Of a DNA stretch of 9,420 nt, positions 1-7,500 are shown one piece after another (within the stretch, counting starts at the first letter, position 1; the number at the start of each line of letters is the position of its first letter). The DNA comes from Rhizobium sp. Q54 (lineage in GTDB: Bacteria; Pseudomonadota; Alphaproteobacteria; Rhizobiales; Beijerinckiaceae): contig CAMDOY010000119.1 in assembly GCA_945903655.1 (NCBI GenBank), positions 1 to 9,420 of the forward strand, in the 5' to 3' direction. Both the position numbers and the translations under genes were made by a program. The notes under the pieces were generated by a model, which saw only the letters and a list, made by a program, of their open reading frames with translations, ran no database searches and had not been told where the DNA came from.

Positions 1-1440
1 GCCGCAGCGGCGGCTCTGGCCACCGAGCGCGGCCATGCGGGCAAATGGGCGGTGAGCCTGTCGCGCGGCAATGTGGAGGCCTTCCTCACCCATTCCACGC
101 GGCGCGATCTGCGCGAGACCCTGTTCCGGCAGTGGTCCCTGCGCGGCGAGACCGGCGGGGAGACCGACAATGGCGCCGTCATCGCCCGCACGCTGGCCCT
201 GCGCGCCGAACGCGCGCGCCTGCTGGGTTATGAGACCTATGCGGATTTCAAGCTCGACGACACCATGGCGGAGACGCCGGACGCCGTGCGCGCCCTGCTC
301 GATCAGGTCTGGACCGCTGGGCGCGCCCGCGCCGGGCTCGAGGTCGGGCGTCTGCAGGCCATGATCGAGGCGGAGGGCGGCAATTTCGAGCTCGCGCCCC
401 ACGACTGGCGCCACTATGCCGAGAAGCTGCGCCGCGCCGAATATGCCATCGACGATGCGGCCCTGCGCGCCTATTTCCCCCTCGACCGCATGATCGAGGC
501 GGCCTTCCATGTGGCTGGCGAATTGTTCGGCCTGCGCTTTGAAGAGCTCAAGGGCCTGCCGGTCTATAATCCCGATGTGCGGGTCTTTGAAGCGAAGGAT
601 GCGCAGGGGCGCCATGTGGCGCTGTTCCTGGGCGATTATTTCGCCCGCGCCAGCAAGCGCAGCGGCGCCTGGATGTCCGCCTTTCGCGGCCAGCAGAAGC
701 TGGTGCGCGACCAGCGGCCCATCATCGTCAATGTGCTGAATGTGGCGAGGCCCCCCGCAGGCGAGCCCGCGCTTTTAACCATCGACGAAGCGCGCACCCT
801 GTTCCACGAATTCGGCCATGCGCTGCATGGCATGTTGTCGAATGTCACCTATCCCAGCCTTGCGGGTACGGCGGTTTCGTCCGACTTCGTGGAGCTGCCC
901 TCGCAGCTCTATGAACATTGGCTGCTGCGGCCCGAAGTGCTGCGCCAGTTCGCGCGCCATGCCCAGACCAACGAGCCCATCCCCGATGCGCTGATCGACA
1001 AGGTCATGGCCGCGCGCACCTTCAATCAGGGCTTCGCGACCGTGGAATTCTGCGCCTCCGCCTTCGTGGATCTGGAGATGCATCTGGAGCAGGGCGAGGG
1101 GGTCAGCGAGCCCCTGGCCTTCGAGCAGCGCGTGCTGGAGACCATCGGCATGCCCCGCGAAATCATCATGCGCCACCGCTCGCCCCACTTCTCCCATATC
1201 TTCTCGGGGGAGGGCTATGCGTCCGGCTATTACTCCTACCTCTGGTCCGAAGTGCTGGACGCCGACGCCTTTGCCGCCTTCGAGGAAACCGGCGACATCT
1301 TCAACCCCGAAACCGCGAAAAGGCTGCACGATTTCGTCTATTCCGCAGGCAACCTGCGCGACCCCAAGGAGGCCTATACGGCCTTCAGGGGCAGGTTGCC
1401 GACGCCCGATGCGCTGTTGGAGAAGCGGGGGTTGGTGTGA
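1..1440 (+). CDS. dcp: M3 family zinc oligopeptidase, peptidyl-dipeptidase Dcp-like (5' end missing)
   Basis: Family M3A peptidases are zinc enzymes that degrade short peptides; Dcp removes dipeptides from the C terminus and acts in the cytoplasm or periplasm. The frame is open from base 1 and the visible part is 479 residues. The zinc motif HEFGHALH lies at visible residues 269-276 (bases 805-828). The third zinc ligand is Glu298 in DFVELPSQLYEHW, 29 residues after the first His, the same spacing as in E. coli Dcp. The substrate-binding region near the C terminus (HRSPHFSHIF followed by GYASGYYSYLWSEVLDADAF) also matches the family. In E. coli Dcp the motif is near residue 470 of about 681, so roughly 200 N-terminal residues lie outside the window and the protein was probably about 680 residues. 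The internal GTG at 52 is not a real start, because homology continues upstream of it. An oligopeptidase A (prlC) assignment is possible, but the DFVELPSQ and GYYSYLWSEVLDADAF segments favour Dcp. Confidence 0.9.
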   Translation, partial: AAAAALATERGHAGKWAVSLSRGNVEAFLTHSTRRDLRETLFRQWSLRGETGGETDNGAVIARTLALRAERARLLGYETYADFKLDDTMAETPDAVRALLDQVWTAGRARAGLEVGRLQAMIEAEGGNFELAPHDWRHYAEKLRRAEYAIDDAALRAYFPLDRMIEAAFHVAGELFGLRFEELKGLPVYNPDVRVFEAKDAQGRHVALFLGDYFARASKRSGAWMSAFRGQQKLVRDQRPIIVNVLNVARPPAGEPALLTIDEARTLFHEFGHALHGMLSNVTYPSLAGTAVSSDFVELPSQLYEHWLLRPEVLRQFARHAQTNEPIPDALIDKVMAARTFNQGFATVEFCASAFVDLEMHLEQGEGVSEPLAFEQRVLETIGMPREIIMRHRSPHFSHIFSGEGYASGYYSYLWSEVLDADAFAAFEETGDIFNPETAKRLHDFVYSAGNLRDPKEAYTAFRGRLPTPDALLEKRGLV

Positions 1441-1449
1441 GGCTCTGAC

Positions 1450-1464
1450 GGGGCTGCTTGCCCC
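1450..1464 (+). terminator. Short GC hairpin after the M3 peptidase stop
   Basis: Nine bases after the stop codon at 1440 there is a perfect inverted repeat, GGGGC at 1450-1454 and GCCCC at 1460-1464, around the five-base loop TGCTT. It could slow or end transcription of the peptidase gene. A T-run does not follow (the next bases are C-rich), so a classical intrinsic terminator is not shown. Confidence 0.25.
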
Positions 1465-1506
1465 CCGCCCCGCCGCCCCCTAATGTCCCCCCCAGACAAC
1501 AAATTC

Positions 1507-1513
1507 AGGAGAG
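1507..1513 (+). promoter_or_regulatory. Shine-Dalgarno site that fixes a GTG start
   Basis: AGGAGAG stands seven bases before the GTG at 1521. An in-frame TTG at 1458 has no ribosome binding site and would add a proline-rich segment translated from the C-rich intergenic DNA. This site therefore decides for the GTG start of the cupin gene. Confidence 0.75.
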
Positions 1514-1520
1514 AAACGCT

Positions 1521-2060
1521 GTGGGGACCACCATTCGCCGGGTCGTGACCGGACATAACGAGCAAGGCAAGTCCTGTTTCATCATGGATGGCGCGCCCCC
1601 CCATGTGTATCAGCGCAGCCCCGGCAGCTCTCTGGTCACGGAATTGTGGGACACCAGCGCCACGCCCGCCAGCAACCAGGGCGACGCCGACCCCACCCTG
1701 CGCGATTTCCGCCTGCCGCCGCCCAAGAATGGCAGCGTCTTCCGCATCATCAGCTATCCCCCGGACAGCGTGCGCCTCGCCGCCCTGCAGGCCGAACACG
1801 CCAACCATGCCGATGACGGCAGCGGGCGGGCGGGGGCGCTGGATCGTTCAAATGCGCGTCATCCGGGCTTCCACAAGACCAGCTCGGTGGATTACGCCAT
1901 TGTGCTGTCGGGCGAGATCTACGCACTCATGGAAGAGGGCGAGGTGCTGCTCAAGCAGGGCGATGTGCTGGTGCAGCGCGGCACCAACCACGCCTGGAGC
2001 AACCGCAGCGAGGCGCCCGCCGTGCTCGCCTTCGTGCTCATCGACGCTGACCCGGTTTAA
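1521..2060 (+). CDS. Cupin domain protein, small-molecule binding or regulatory type
   Basis: This 179-residue protein has one cupin beta-barrel in its C-terminal half. Motif 1 is around GFHKTSSVDYAIVLSGEIYA (His118, Thr120, Asp124) and motif 2 is GDVLVQRGTNHAWSN (His157). Canonical cupins carry HxH and Glu in motif 1; here the second His is Thr and the Glu position is probably Asp, so the metal site is reduced or different. The N-terminal half (TIRRVVTGHNEQGKS, then SSLVTELWDT) resembles the leader found in many proteobacterial cupins encoded next to organic acid transport or degradation genes. The GTG start is chosen because AGGAGAG lies seven bases upstream. A weak promoter candidate is TTGCCC at 1458 and TAATGT at 1481 (17-base spacer). 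The binding-protein gene follows after 18 bases, so the two are probably co-transcribed. The substrate or ligand is unknown. Confidence 0.85.
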   Translation: MGTTIRRVVTGHNEQGKSCFIMDGAPPHVYQRSPGSSLVTELWDTSATPASNQGDADPTLRDFRLPPPKNGSVFRIISYPPDSVRLAALQAEHANHADDGSGRAGALDRSNARHPGFHKTSSVDYAIVLSGEIYALMEEGEVLLKQGDVLVQRGTNHAWSNRSEAPAVLAFVLIDADPV

Positions 2061-2078
2061 GAAATTTTTGGAGCTGCC

Positions 2079-3098
2079 ATGACCCCTCATCTTCCCACCC
2101 TCGCGGGCGCCTTGGCTCTCGCCGCCGCCTCTCCCGTCCTCGCCCAGCAGGGCGAGACCATGCCCAAGACCATCACCATCTATGTGGCGGGCACGGCGGG
2201 CGGGGGCATTGATCTTTATGCTCGCATGCTCGGTCGCCATATCGGCAAATACATCCCCGGCAATCCCACCATCAATGTGCAGGACATGCCCGGCGCAGGG
2301 GGCATCCGCGCCGCCAATTTCATCGCGGAGACCGCCCCCAAAGATGGCGGGGCCATGGGCACCTTCCCCGGCGGGCCCCTGGCCGAGCCGCTGATCGGCG
2401 CGCGCAACCCCGGCTATGACATGAGCCAGTTCCAGTGGATCGGCGCCATCAGCCGCGACGTCAGCCTGTGCATCTCCTGGAAGGGCAGCCCCTTCAAGAG
2501 CCTCGACGACGCCCGCAAGCAGGAGATGATCGTGGCGGGCACGGGGGCGGGTTCGGAGACCGACTCGATCCCGCTGATCCTCAATGATGTCCTGAAAACG
2601 AAATTCCGCGTGGTGACCGGCTATCTCGGCACCAAGGAAACCTTCATGGCCATCGAGAGCGGCGAGGCCCATGGGCGCTGCGGGCTCACCTTCTCGTCCC
2701 TGAAGGCCAGCAAGCCCGACTGGCTGCGCGACGACAAGATCAACATCATGTTGCAGATGGGGTTGGAGAAGAGCCGCGAGCTGCCCAATGTGCCCCTCGC
2801 CAGCGACCTCCTGAGCCCCGAGGACAGGCAAGTGCTGGAGCTCGTCACCATGGGCACGGCGGTGGGCCGTCCCTTCGCCGCCCCTCCGGGTACGCCGCCT
2901 GCGCGGGTGGAAATCCTGCGCCGCGCCTTCGACGCCGTGATGAAGGACCGCGCCTTGCTGGAAGAGGGCCGTGCGATGCAGGCGGAAATTTCGCCGACCT
3001 CGGGGGAGGAGGTTCAGAAGATCATCGCCCGCCTCTACGCCACCCCCAAGCCCGTGGTCGACCGGGCGAAGAAGTTGCTGGAGCCCAAGGGCAAGTGA
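2079..3098 (+). CDS. Bug/TctC-family periplasmic solute-binding protein (tripartite tricarboxylate transporter type)
   Basis: These proteins capture carboxylates or other small organic compounds in the periplasm and pass them to a TctA/TctB membrane pair. The 339-residue product has a hydrophobic N-terminal segment ending in SPVLA before QQ, so signal peptidase cleavage near residue 22 is likely. The n-region before it has no Lys or Arg, which is unusual. Family signatures follow: TITIYVAGTAGGGIDLYARM, then NPTINVQDMPGAGGIRAANF, then VTGYLGTKETFMAIESGEAHG and KASKPDWLRDDKINIMLQMG. Length is normal for the family. The start is secure: GGAG at 2070-2073 is five bases upstream, and the in-frame cupin stop at 2058 leaves no alternative upstream. 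Two Cys residues in the mature part (in LCISWK and GRCGLT) could form a disulfide. No TctA or TctB gene is visible, so it is an orphan binding protein here, as is common for Bug proteins. The ligand cannot be told from the sequence. Confidence 0.92.
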   Translation: MTPHLPTLAGALALAAASPVLAQQGETMPKTITIYVAGTAGGGIDLYARMLGRHIGKYIPGNPTINVQDMPGAGGIRAANFIAETAPKDGGAMGTFPGGPLAEPLIGARNPGYDMSQFQWIGAISRDVSLCISWKGSPFKSLDDARKQEMIVAGTGAGSETDSIPLILNDVLKTKFRVVTGYLGTKETFMAIESGEAHGRCGLTFSSLKASKPDWLRDDKINIMLQMGLEKSRELPNVPLASDLLSPEDRQVLELVTMGTAVGRPFAAPPGTPPARVEILRRAFDAVMKDRALLEEGRAMQAEISPTSGEEVQKIIARLYATPKPVVDRAKKLLEPKGK

Positions 3099-3100
3099 GC

Positions 3101-3124
3101 GGCTGGCGCTGATCAGCGCCCGCC
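3101..3124. terminator. Palindrome between convergent genes, possible bidirectional transcription end
   Basis: A perfect 16-base palindrome, GGCGCTGATCAGCGCC, occupies 3105-3120. It extends by three more pairs (GGC at 3101-3103 with GCC at 3122-3124) across one mismatch. It would fold into a stem with a GATC loop on either strand. It lies only two bases after the stop of the binding-protein gene, and its centre contains the TGA of the minus-strand dehydrogenase (3113-3115). There is no T-run on either side, so termination is inferred from position and symmetry only. Confidence 0.45.
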
Positions 3125-4378
3125 TTCCGGCCCCATCCACACCGCGCGCCGCCCGATCTCCGTGACGGTGCGGCAGCCGGTGAAGCCCATGGAGGTCTCC
3201 AGCTCCTTGCGCAGCAGGGTCAGCGCATGCTCGACCCCCGCCGCGCCCGCGATCGAGGCGCCATAGAGCGCGCAGCGGCCGGTCAGCACGGCCTTGGCGC
3301 CCAGCGCCAGGGCTTTGAGCACATCGCTCCCCCGGCGGATGCCGCTGTCGATGATGATCTCGGTCTTGCCGCCGACTTCCGCGACGATCTCCGGCAGGAT
3401 CTCGATGGGCGAGACGGCGCTGTCGAGGTTGCGCCCACCATGGTTGGACAGGACGATGGCGTCCACCCCCATGGAGACGGCCTTGGCCGCGTCCTCGGGC
3501 AGATGCACGCCCTTGATCATCAGAGGGCCCTTCCACATCTCGCGCAGGCGGGCCAGATCCTCCCAGGTGAGATTGTCGCCCTGCATGGTGCGCGCGCTTG
3601 AGCCTATGGCTCCCGCCGCGCGCCCTTGCGACCCCTGTGGGAAATGAACGGGGGTGGGCATGCCCACCGTGCGCAGATAGGGCAGCATGACCTCGATGAG
3701 CCAGCGCGGATGCAGGGCCACATCCAGCACGATGCGCGGGTTGTAGTGGAAGGGGCTCGAGAAGCCGTTGCGCTTGTTATATTCGCGGATGGGCGAAACG
3801 GCGGTGTCCACCGTCAGGATCAGCGCCTCGAAGCCCGCGTCCTGCGCCCGCTTGACCAGTGCATGGGATAGCTCGCGCTCGCGCCACATGTAGAGCTGGA
3901 ACCAATTGCGCCCCTCCTCCACGGTCGCGATGCGCTCGATGGAGGTGAGCGAGGGGGTCGCCAGCGTGAAGGGCACGCCAAAGCGCGCGGCGGCGCGGGC
4001 CACCTCCAGCTCGCCCTCGAACCAGGTCAGCCCCGCCGCGCCCGTGGGGGCGACGGCCAAGGGCATGGCCATGGGCTTGCCAAAGAGTTCGGTGCGGGTG
4101 TGGCGGGTCGAGACATCCACCAGCACCTTGTTGCGCAGCTTGATGCGGCGGAAGGCGGCGCGGTTTTCGTTGAGGCTCACCTCGTCCTCCGAGCCGCGCT
4201 CGAAGAATTCGAAGACGCCCTTGGGCAGGCGCTTGCGCGAGGCCTCCCGGAGATCGGCGATGTTGAGATAGCGGTCGGCCAGCTGCTTGGCCAGGCGCGC
4301 ATCGGCTGCGGAGGGCGCGTTGGCGCGTGGCATGGCGCCAGCCGGGGCCGCTCCGCTCGTTGTCGCTGTTCCGCTCAT
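3113..4378 (-). CDS. FMN-dependent alpha-hydroxy acid dehydrogenase (lactate/glycolate/mandelate type)
   Basis: Enzymes of this TIM-barrel family oxidise L-2-hydroxy acids to 2-oxo acids with FMN, passing electrons to the respiratory chain or to oxygen. The 421-residue product carries the catalytic set in correct spacing relative to spinach glycolate oxidase: Lys289 in MIKGV, His313 and Arg316 in SNHGGRNLD (24 residues from Lys to His, as Lys230 to His254), and Tyr163 in FQLY. The FMN phosphate region is DSGIRRGSDVLKALALGAKA followed by LTGR. The tyrosine equivalent to Tyr24 of glycolate oxidase is Phe58 here (VFEFFERG). About 27 Ala-rich residues precede the first conserved segment, so the ATG at 4333 (Met16) is a possible alternative; the ATG at 4378 has a purine-rich GGGGGAAA upstream and is preferred. 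The enzyme is probably cytoplasmic or peripherally membrane-bound. It converges on the binding-protein gene and lies downstream of the protease gene on the same strand, 146 bases away. The exact substrate is unresolved, so lldD is not assigned. Confidence 0.92.
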   Translation of the reverse strand: MSGTATTSGAAPAGAMPRANAPSAADARLAKQLADRYLNIADLREASRKRLPKGVFEFFERGSEDEVSLNENRAAFRRIKLRNKVLVDVSTRHTRTELFGKPMAMPLAVAPTGAAGLTWFEGELEVARAAARFGVPFTLATPSLTSIERIATVEEGRNWFQLYMWRERELSHALVKRAQDAGFEALILTVDTAVSPIREYNKRNGFSSPFHYNPRIVLDVALHPRWLIEVMLPYLRTVGMPTPVHFPQGSQGRAAGAIGSSARTMQGDNLTWEDLARLREMWKGPLMIKGVHLPEDAAKAVSMGVDAIVLSNHGGRNLDSAVSPIEILPEIVAEVGGKTEIIIDSGIRRGSDVLKALALGAKAVLTGRCALYGASIAGAAGVEHALTLLRKELETSMGFTGCRTVTEIGRRAVWMGPEGGR

Positions 4379-4406
4379 GGTATTGTTTCCCCCGTTTGAG
4401 GGATCA

Positions 4407-4436
4407 AGTTTAGCGTGATTGGGCTGCGCTGGGCAA
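4407..4436 (-). promoter_or_regulatory. Candidate sigma-70 promoter of the hydroxy acid dehydrogenase gene
   Basis: Read on the minus strand, TTGCCC (4436 to 4431) and TAAACT (4412 to 4407) are separated by 18 bases and stand about 30 bases before the ATG at 4378. Each hexamer matches four of six consensus bases. An inverted repeat, CTGGGC at 4429-4434 and GCCCAG at 4448-4453, overlaps the proposed -35 element and could be an operator. Both are pattern matches only. Confidence 0.3.
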
Positions 4437-4453
4437 ATGAACCTGCGGCCCAG

Positions 4454-4489
4454 AAAAAATCCTTGAATCGGGGTGGCCTTGTCCCCACC
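4454..4489 (-). terminator. Possible weak terminator after the RTX protease gene
   Basis: On the minus strand, 35 bases after the protease stop, GGTGG (4489 to 4485) can pair with CCACC (4476 to 4472) over an eight-base loop. A run of six T (4459 to 4454) follows 12 bases later. The stem is short and the T-run is too far from it, so this is weak evidence for an intrinsic terminator. Confidence 0.25.
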
Positions 4490-4524
4490 GAAATGCGGCG
4501 CTCACCGACAAACGCGCTCAGGTC

Positions 4525-7500
4525 TCACGCCGTGGCGTGCCAATCAGAGCTGGGCGGTTTCCAGCCGACATAGCCGGAGCTTTTGTCGCTTAGGAGCTCC
4601 AGACCGTTCATCTGCCAGACAAAGCAATCGCCAGTGGCGCCATCCTGCAAGAGAATGTCGCTCTTGCCATCGCCATTGTAGTCGCCCGTGCCAACGGCGC
4701 GCCATTGGTTGTTGGGCGGCGTCCAGCCGACATAGCCAGAGCCGTTCTCCTTGACGCTGAGGCCGTTCATTTCCAAGACTAAGCAGTCGCCGGTTTCGCC
4801 ATTTTGCAAGAGAATGTCGCTCCTGCCGTCCCCATCGAAATCGCCCGTGCCCACGGCGCGCCATTGCTTGCTGGGCGGCGCCCAGCCAACATAGCCGTAA
4901 CCGTTCTCCTTAAGGCTGAGGCCGTTCATCTCCCATACGTAGCAATCGCCGGTGGCGCCATCCTGCAAGAGGATGTCGCTCTTGCCATCGCCATCGAAGT
5001 CGCCCGTGCCTACGGCGCGCCAATCCTTGCTGGGCGGCGTCCAGCCGACATAACCGCTCTCCTTGACGCTGAGCCCATTCATCTCCCAGACGAAGCAATC
5101 GCCGGTGGCTCCATCCTGCAAGAGAATGTCGCTCTTGCCGTCCCCATCGAAATCGCCTGTGCCTACGGCGCGCCATTGGTTTGTCGGCGGGGTCCAGCCG
5201 ACATAGCCCACGCCCTCCAGCTTGAATTTCAGGCCGTTCATTTGCCAGACAAAGCAGGACCCATCCTCGCCATTTTGCAAGAGAATGTCGCCCTTGCCGT
5301 CGCCATCAAAATCGCCGGTTCCCACGGCGCGCCATTGGTTGCTGGGCGGGGTCCAGCCCACATAGCCCACGCCCTCCGGCTTGAATTTCAGGCCATTCAT
5401 TTGCCAGACGTAGCATGAGCCGTCAGCGCCGTTCTGCAAGAATATGTCGCTCTTGCCATCGCCGTCTAAATCGTTCCAGGGATTCACACGGAAGAGCTGG
5501 TCGTTGAATTTCAGATATTCGACATTGCTGATCTGGTCGGTCCCATCGGCGGAAGTGACCGTCAGGCTTCCATTTGCGTTTCGCGTGATCGTGGCCTGCG
5601 CACGGTTCGTGTGGATGATCGCGATATCGACGCCAACGCCGCCGTCTATGGTGTCGTTGCCTGCGCCGCCATCGAGGGTGTCGTTACCGGCTGCGCCGTT
5701 CAGGGTGTCATTGCCCTCGAGCCCCGACAGACGATTGTCTCCGTCATTTCCCGTAATGGTGTTGGCGCCGCTGTTGCCCGTGCCCTTGATGACGCCAGGG
5801 GCCAGAAACAGATTCTCCACATTGTCGTCCAGCCTGTATTCCTCCAGCCAGGAATAGACTGTGTCAGCGCCTTCACCTGCGAGCTCGATGACCGCATCAC
5901 CTTTTTCTCTTACATAATATCTATCATTTCCCTTCTTGCCGATCATGGTGTCGGCGCCGGCGAGGCCGTCAATGATGTTGTCGCCATCCGTCCCCGTTAA
6001 TTTATTATCAAGCTCGTTCCCCTCGGCGACCACCGCGCTTCCGATGATGTTCAATTCTTCCACCTGCGTGCCCGTAAGGTAGAAGTTCACGGAAGAGTTG
6101 ACGACATCATAGCCTTCACCGGCAAATTCTATGACCTTGTCGTCGCCATCGACTGTGTAGACATCATCGCCATTTCCACCAATCAGCGTATCCTTGCCGC
6201 CGCCCCCATCAAGCGTGTCCTTCCCTCCCTGCCCCAGCAGCGACTCATTGCTGCGCGTTCCCTTCAGTTCATTGTCGGCGTTGTCGCCTTTTATGGAGAC
6301 AACCTGACCGGGGCGCAGGATGAGGGTTCCATCAGATAAGTAGATGTTTAAATCTATGTCGCTTGGAATTGGGTAGTCACTCCTCATCATGGTCAGCTTG
6401 CTGTTATCTCCCAATGTCAGAACAAGCCACCCTCTGGCGTCAACGCTGAACGAGATTTCGGACGCAAGCACGCCGGGTTGCAATTGGATTCGGTCGCCGC
6501 AGGCGCTCCAGGTATCCCAGAGATCTATGAGGTCGTTTCCATATCCATGTCCGAAAAGATAGGTGTCTTTTCCATCGCCGCCCGAGAGCGTGTCATCGCC
6601 TGCGCCCCCGTCGAGGGTGTCATCGCCCTTGCCGCCATTCAGGTAATCATCGCCAGCAAGTCCATAAAGCCGATCATCGCCGTCAAGGCCGAAAAGATTA
6701 TTGGCGCTTGCGTTTCCGGTGAGCTCGTTATCGCCAGCGCTTCCATAGGCGCTGGCGCCAGTGGTGGTGAGGGTGGAAGCGAACACGAGTTTTTCAACAT
6801 TGGCCGCCATTATGTAACCGCTGACGGTGACGATGACCGTGTCGACGCCCTCGTCAGAGTTCTCGATGACCTTGTCATTCACATCATCGACATCATAGGT
6901 GTCATCCCCCTTTCCGCCGCTCATCATGTCGGCGCCGCCAAGACCATTGATGCGATTGTTTCCAGCGTTGCCGGTGATCTTGTTGGCTATCGAATTGCCG
7001 GTGGCGGTCAGGTCGGCGGACCCCGTCAGGACGAGGTTCTCGATATTGGGGTTATTGAGAGCGTAATCAATTTTGGAAAAGACGGTATCGGTCCCGCCAG
7101 ATGAGGTCTCGGTGATGGTGTCGCCGACGTTGTCGATATAATAGGCGTCATCCCCCGCTCCGCCGATCATCCTGTCCGCGCCGGTTCCACCGTCCAGAAT
7201 GTCATTGCCTGAACCGGCGTCAAGCGTGTCATCCCCGCCTTCGCCGCGCAGCCAATCATTTTGCGCCGTGCCCGTGATCGTGTCAGGCCCGGATCCGCCC
7301 TGTGGGTCAGGCGTGAGCGTCACTGGCGCGTCGCTTCCAAAGCTTATCTGCAACTGGTTGCTGATCGATGTGAACCAGTTCTTGATCGTCACCGTGTCGC
7401 GGCCGCCGGTCAGGGTCCCCACGAGATCCCAGCCATTGGCGGCGCGGGTCCAGGTCACATCATTGGCGTAGGTTCCCGGCTTGAAACGCAGGATATCCGA

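Noticed and set aside
775..1329. Minus-strand open frame of 184 residues opposite the M3 peptidase
   Set aside because: It lies opposite the conserved catalytic region of the peptidase and shows no recognisable domain or ribosome binding site.
1458..1520. TTG start for the cupin gene
   Set aside because: The added segment is a translation of C-rich intergenic DNA, and a strong ribosome binding site points to the GTG at 1521.
1848..3536. Minus-strand open frame of 562 residues opposite the cupin and binding-protein genes
   Set aside because: It is antisense to two well-recognised genes and overlaps the dehydrogenase in another frame. The product is low-complexity (Gly, Arg, Ala, His) without a known motif. 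Long antisense frames are expected in GC-rich DNA.
4804..5418. Plus-strand open frame of 204 residues with internal repeats
   Set aside because: Its repeats (such as LQENVALAV) are the antisense reading of the FG-GAP units; the real frame is the minus-strand protease.
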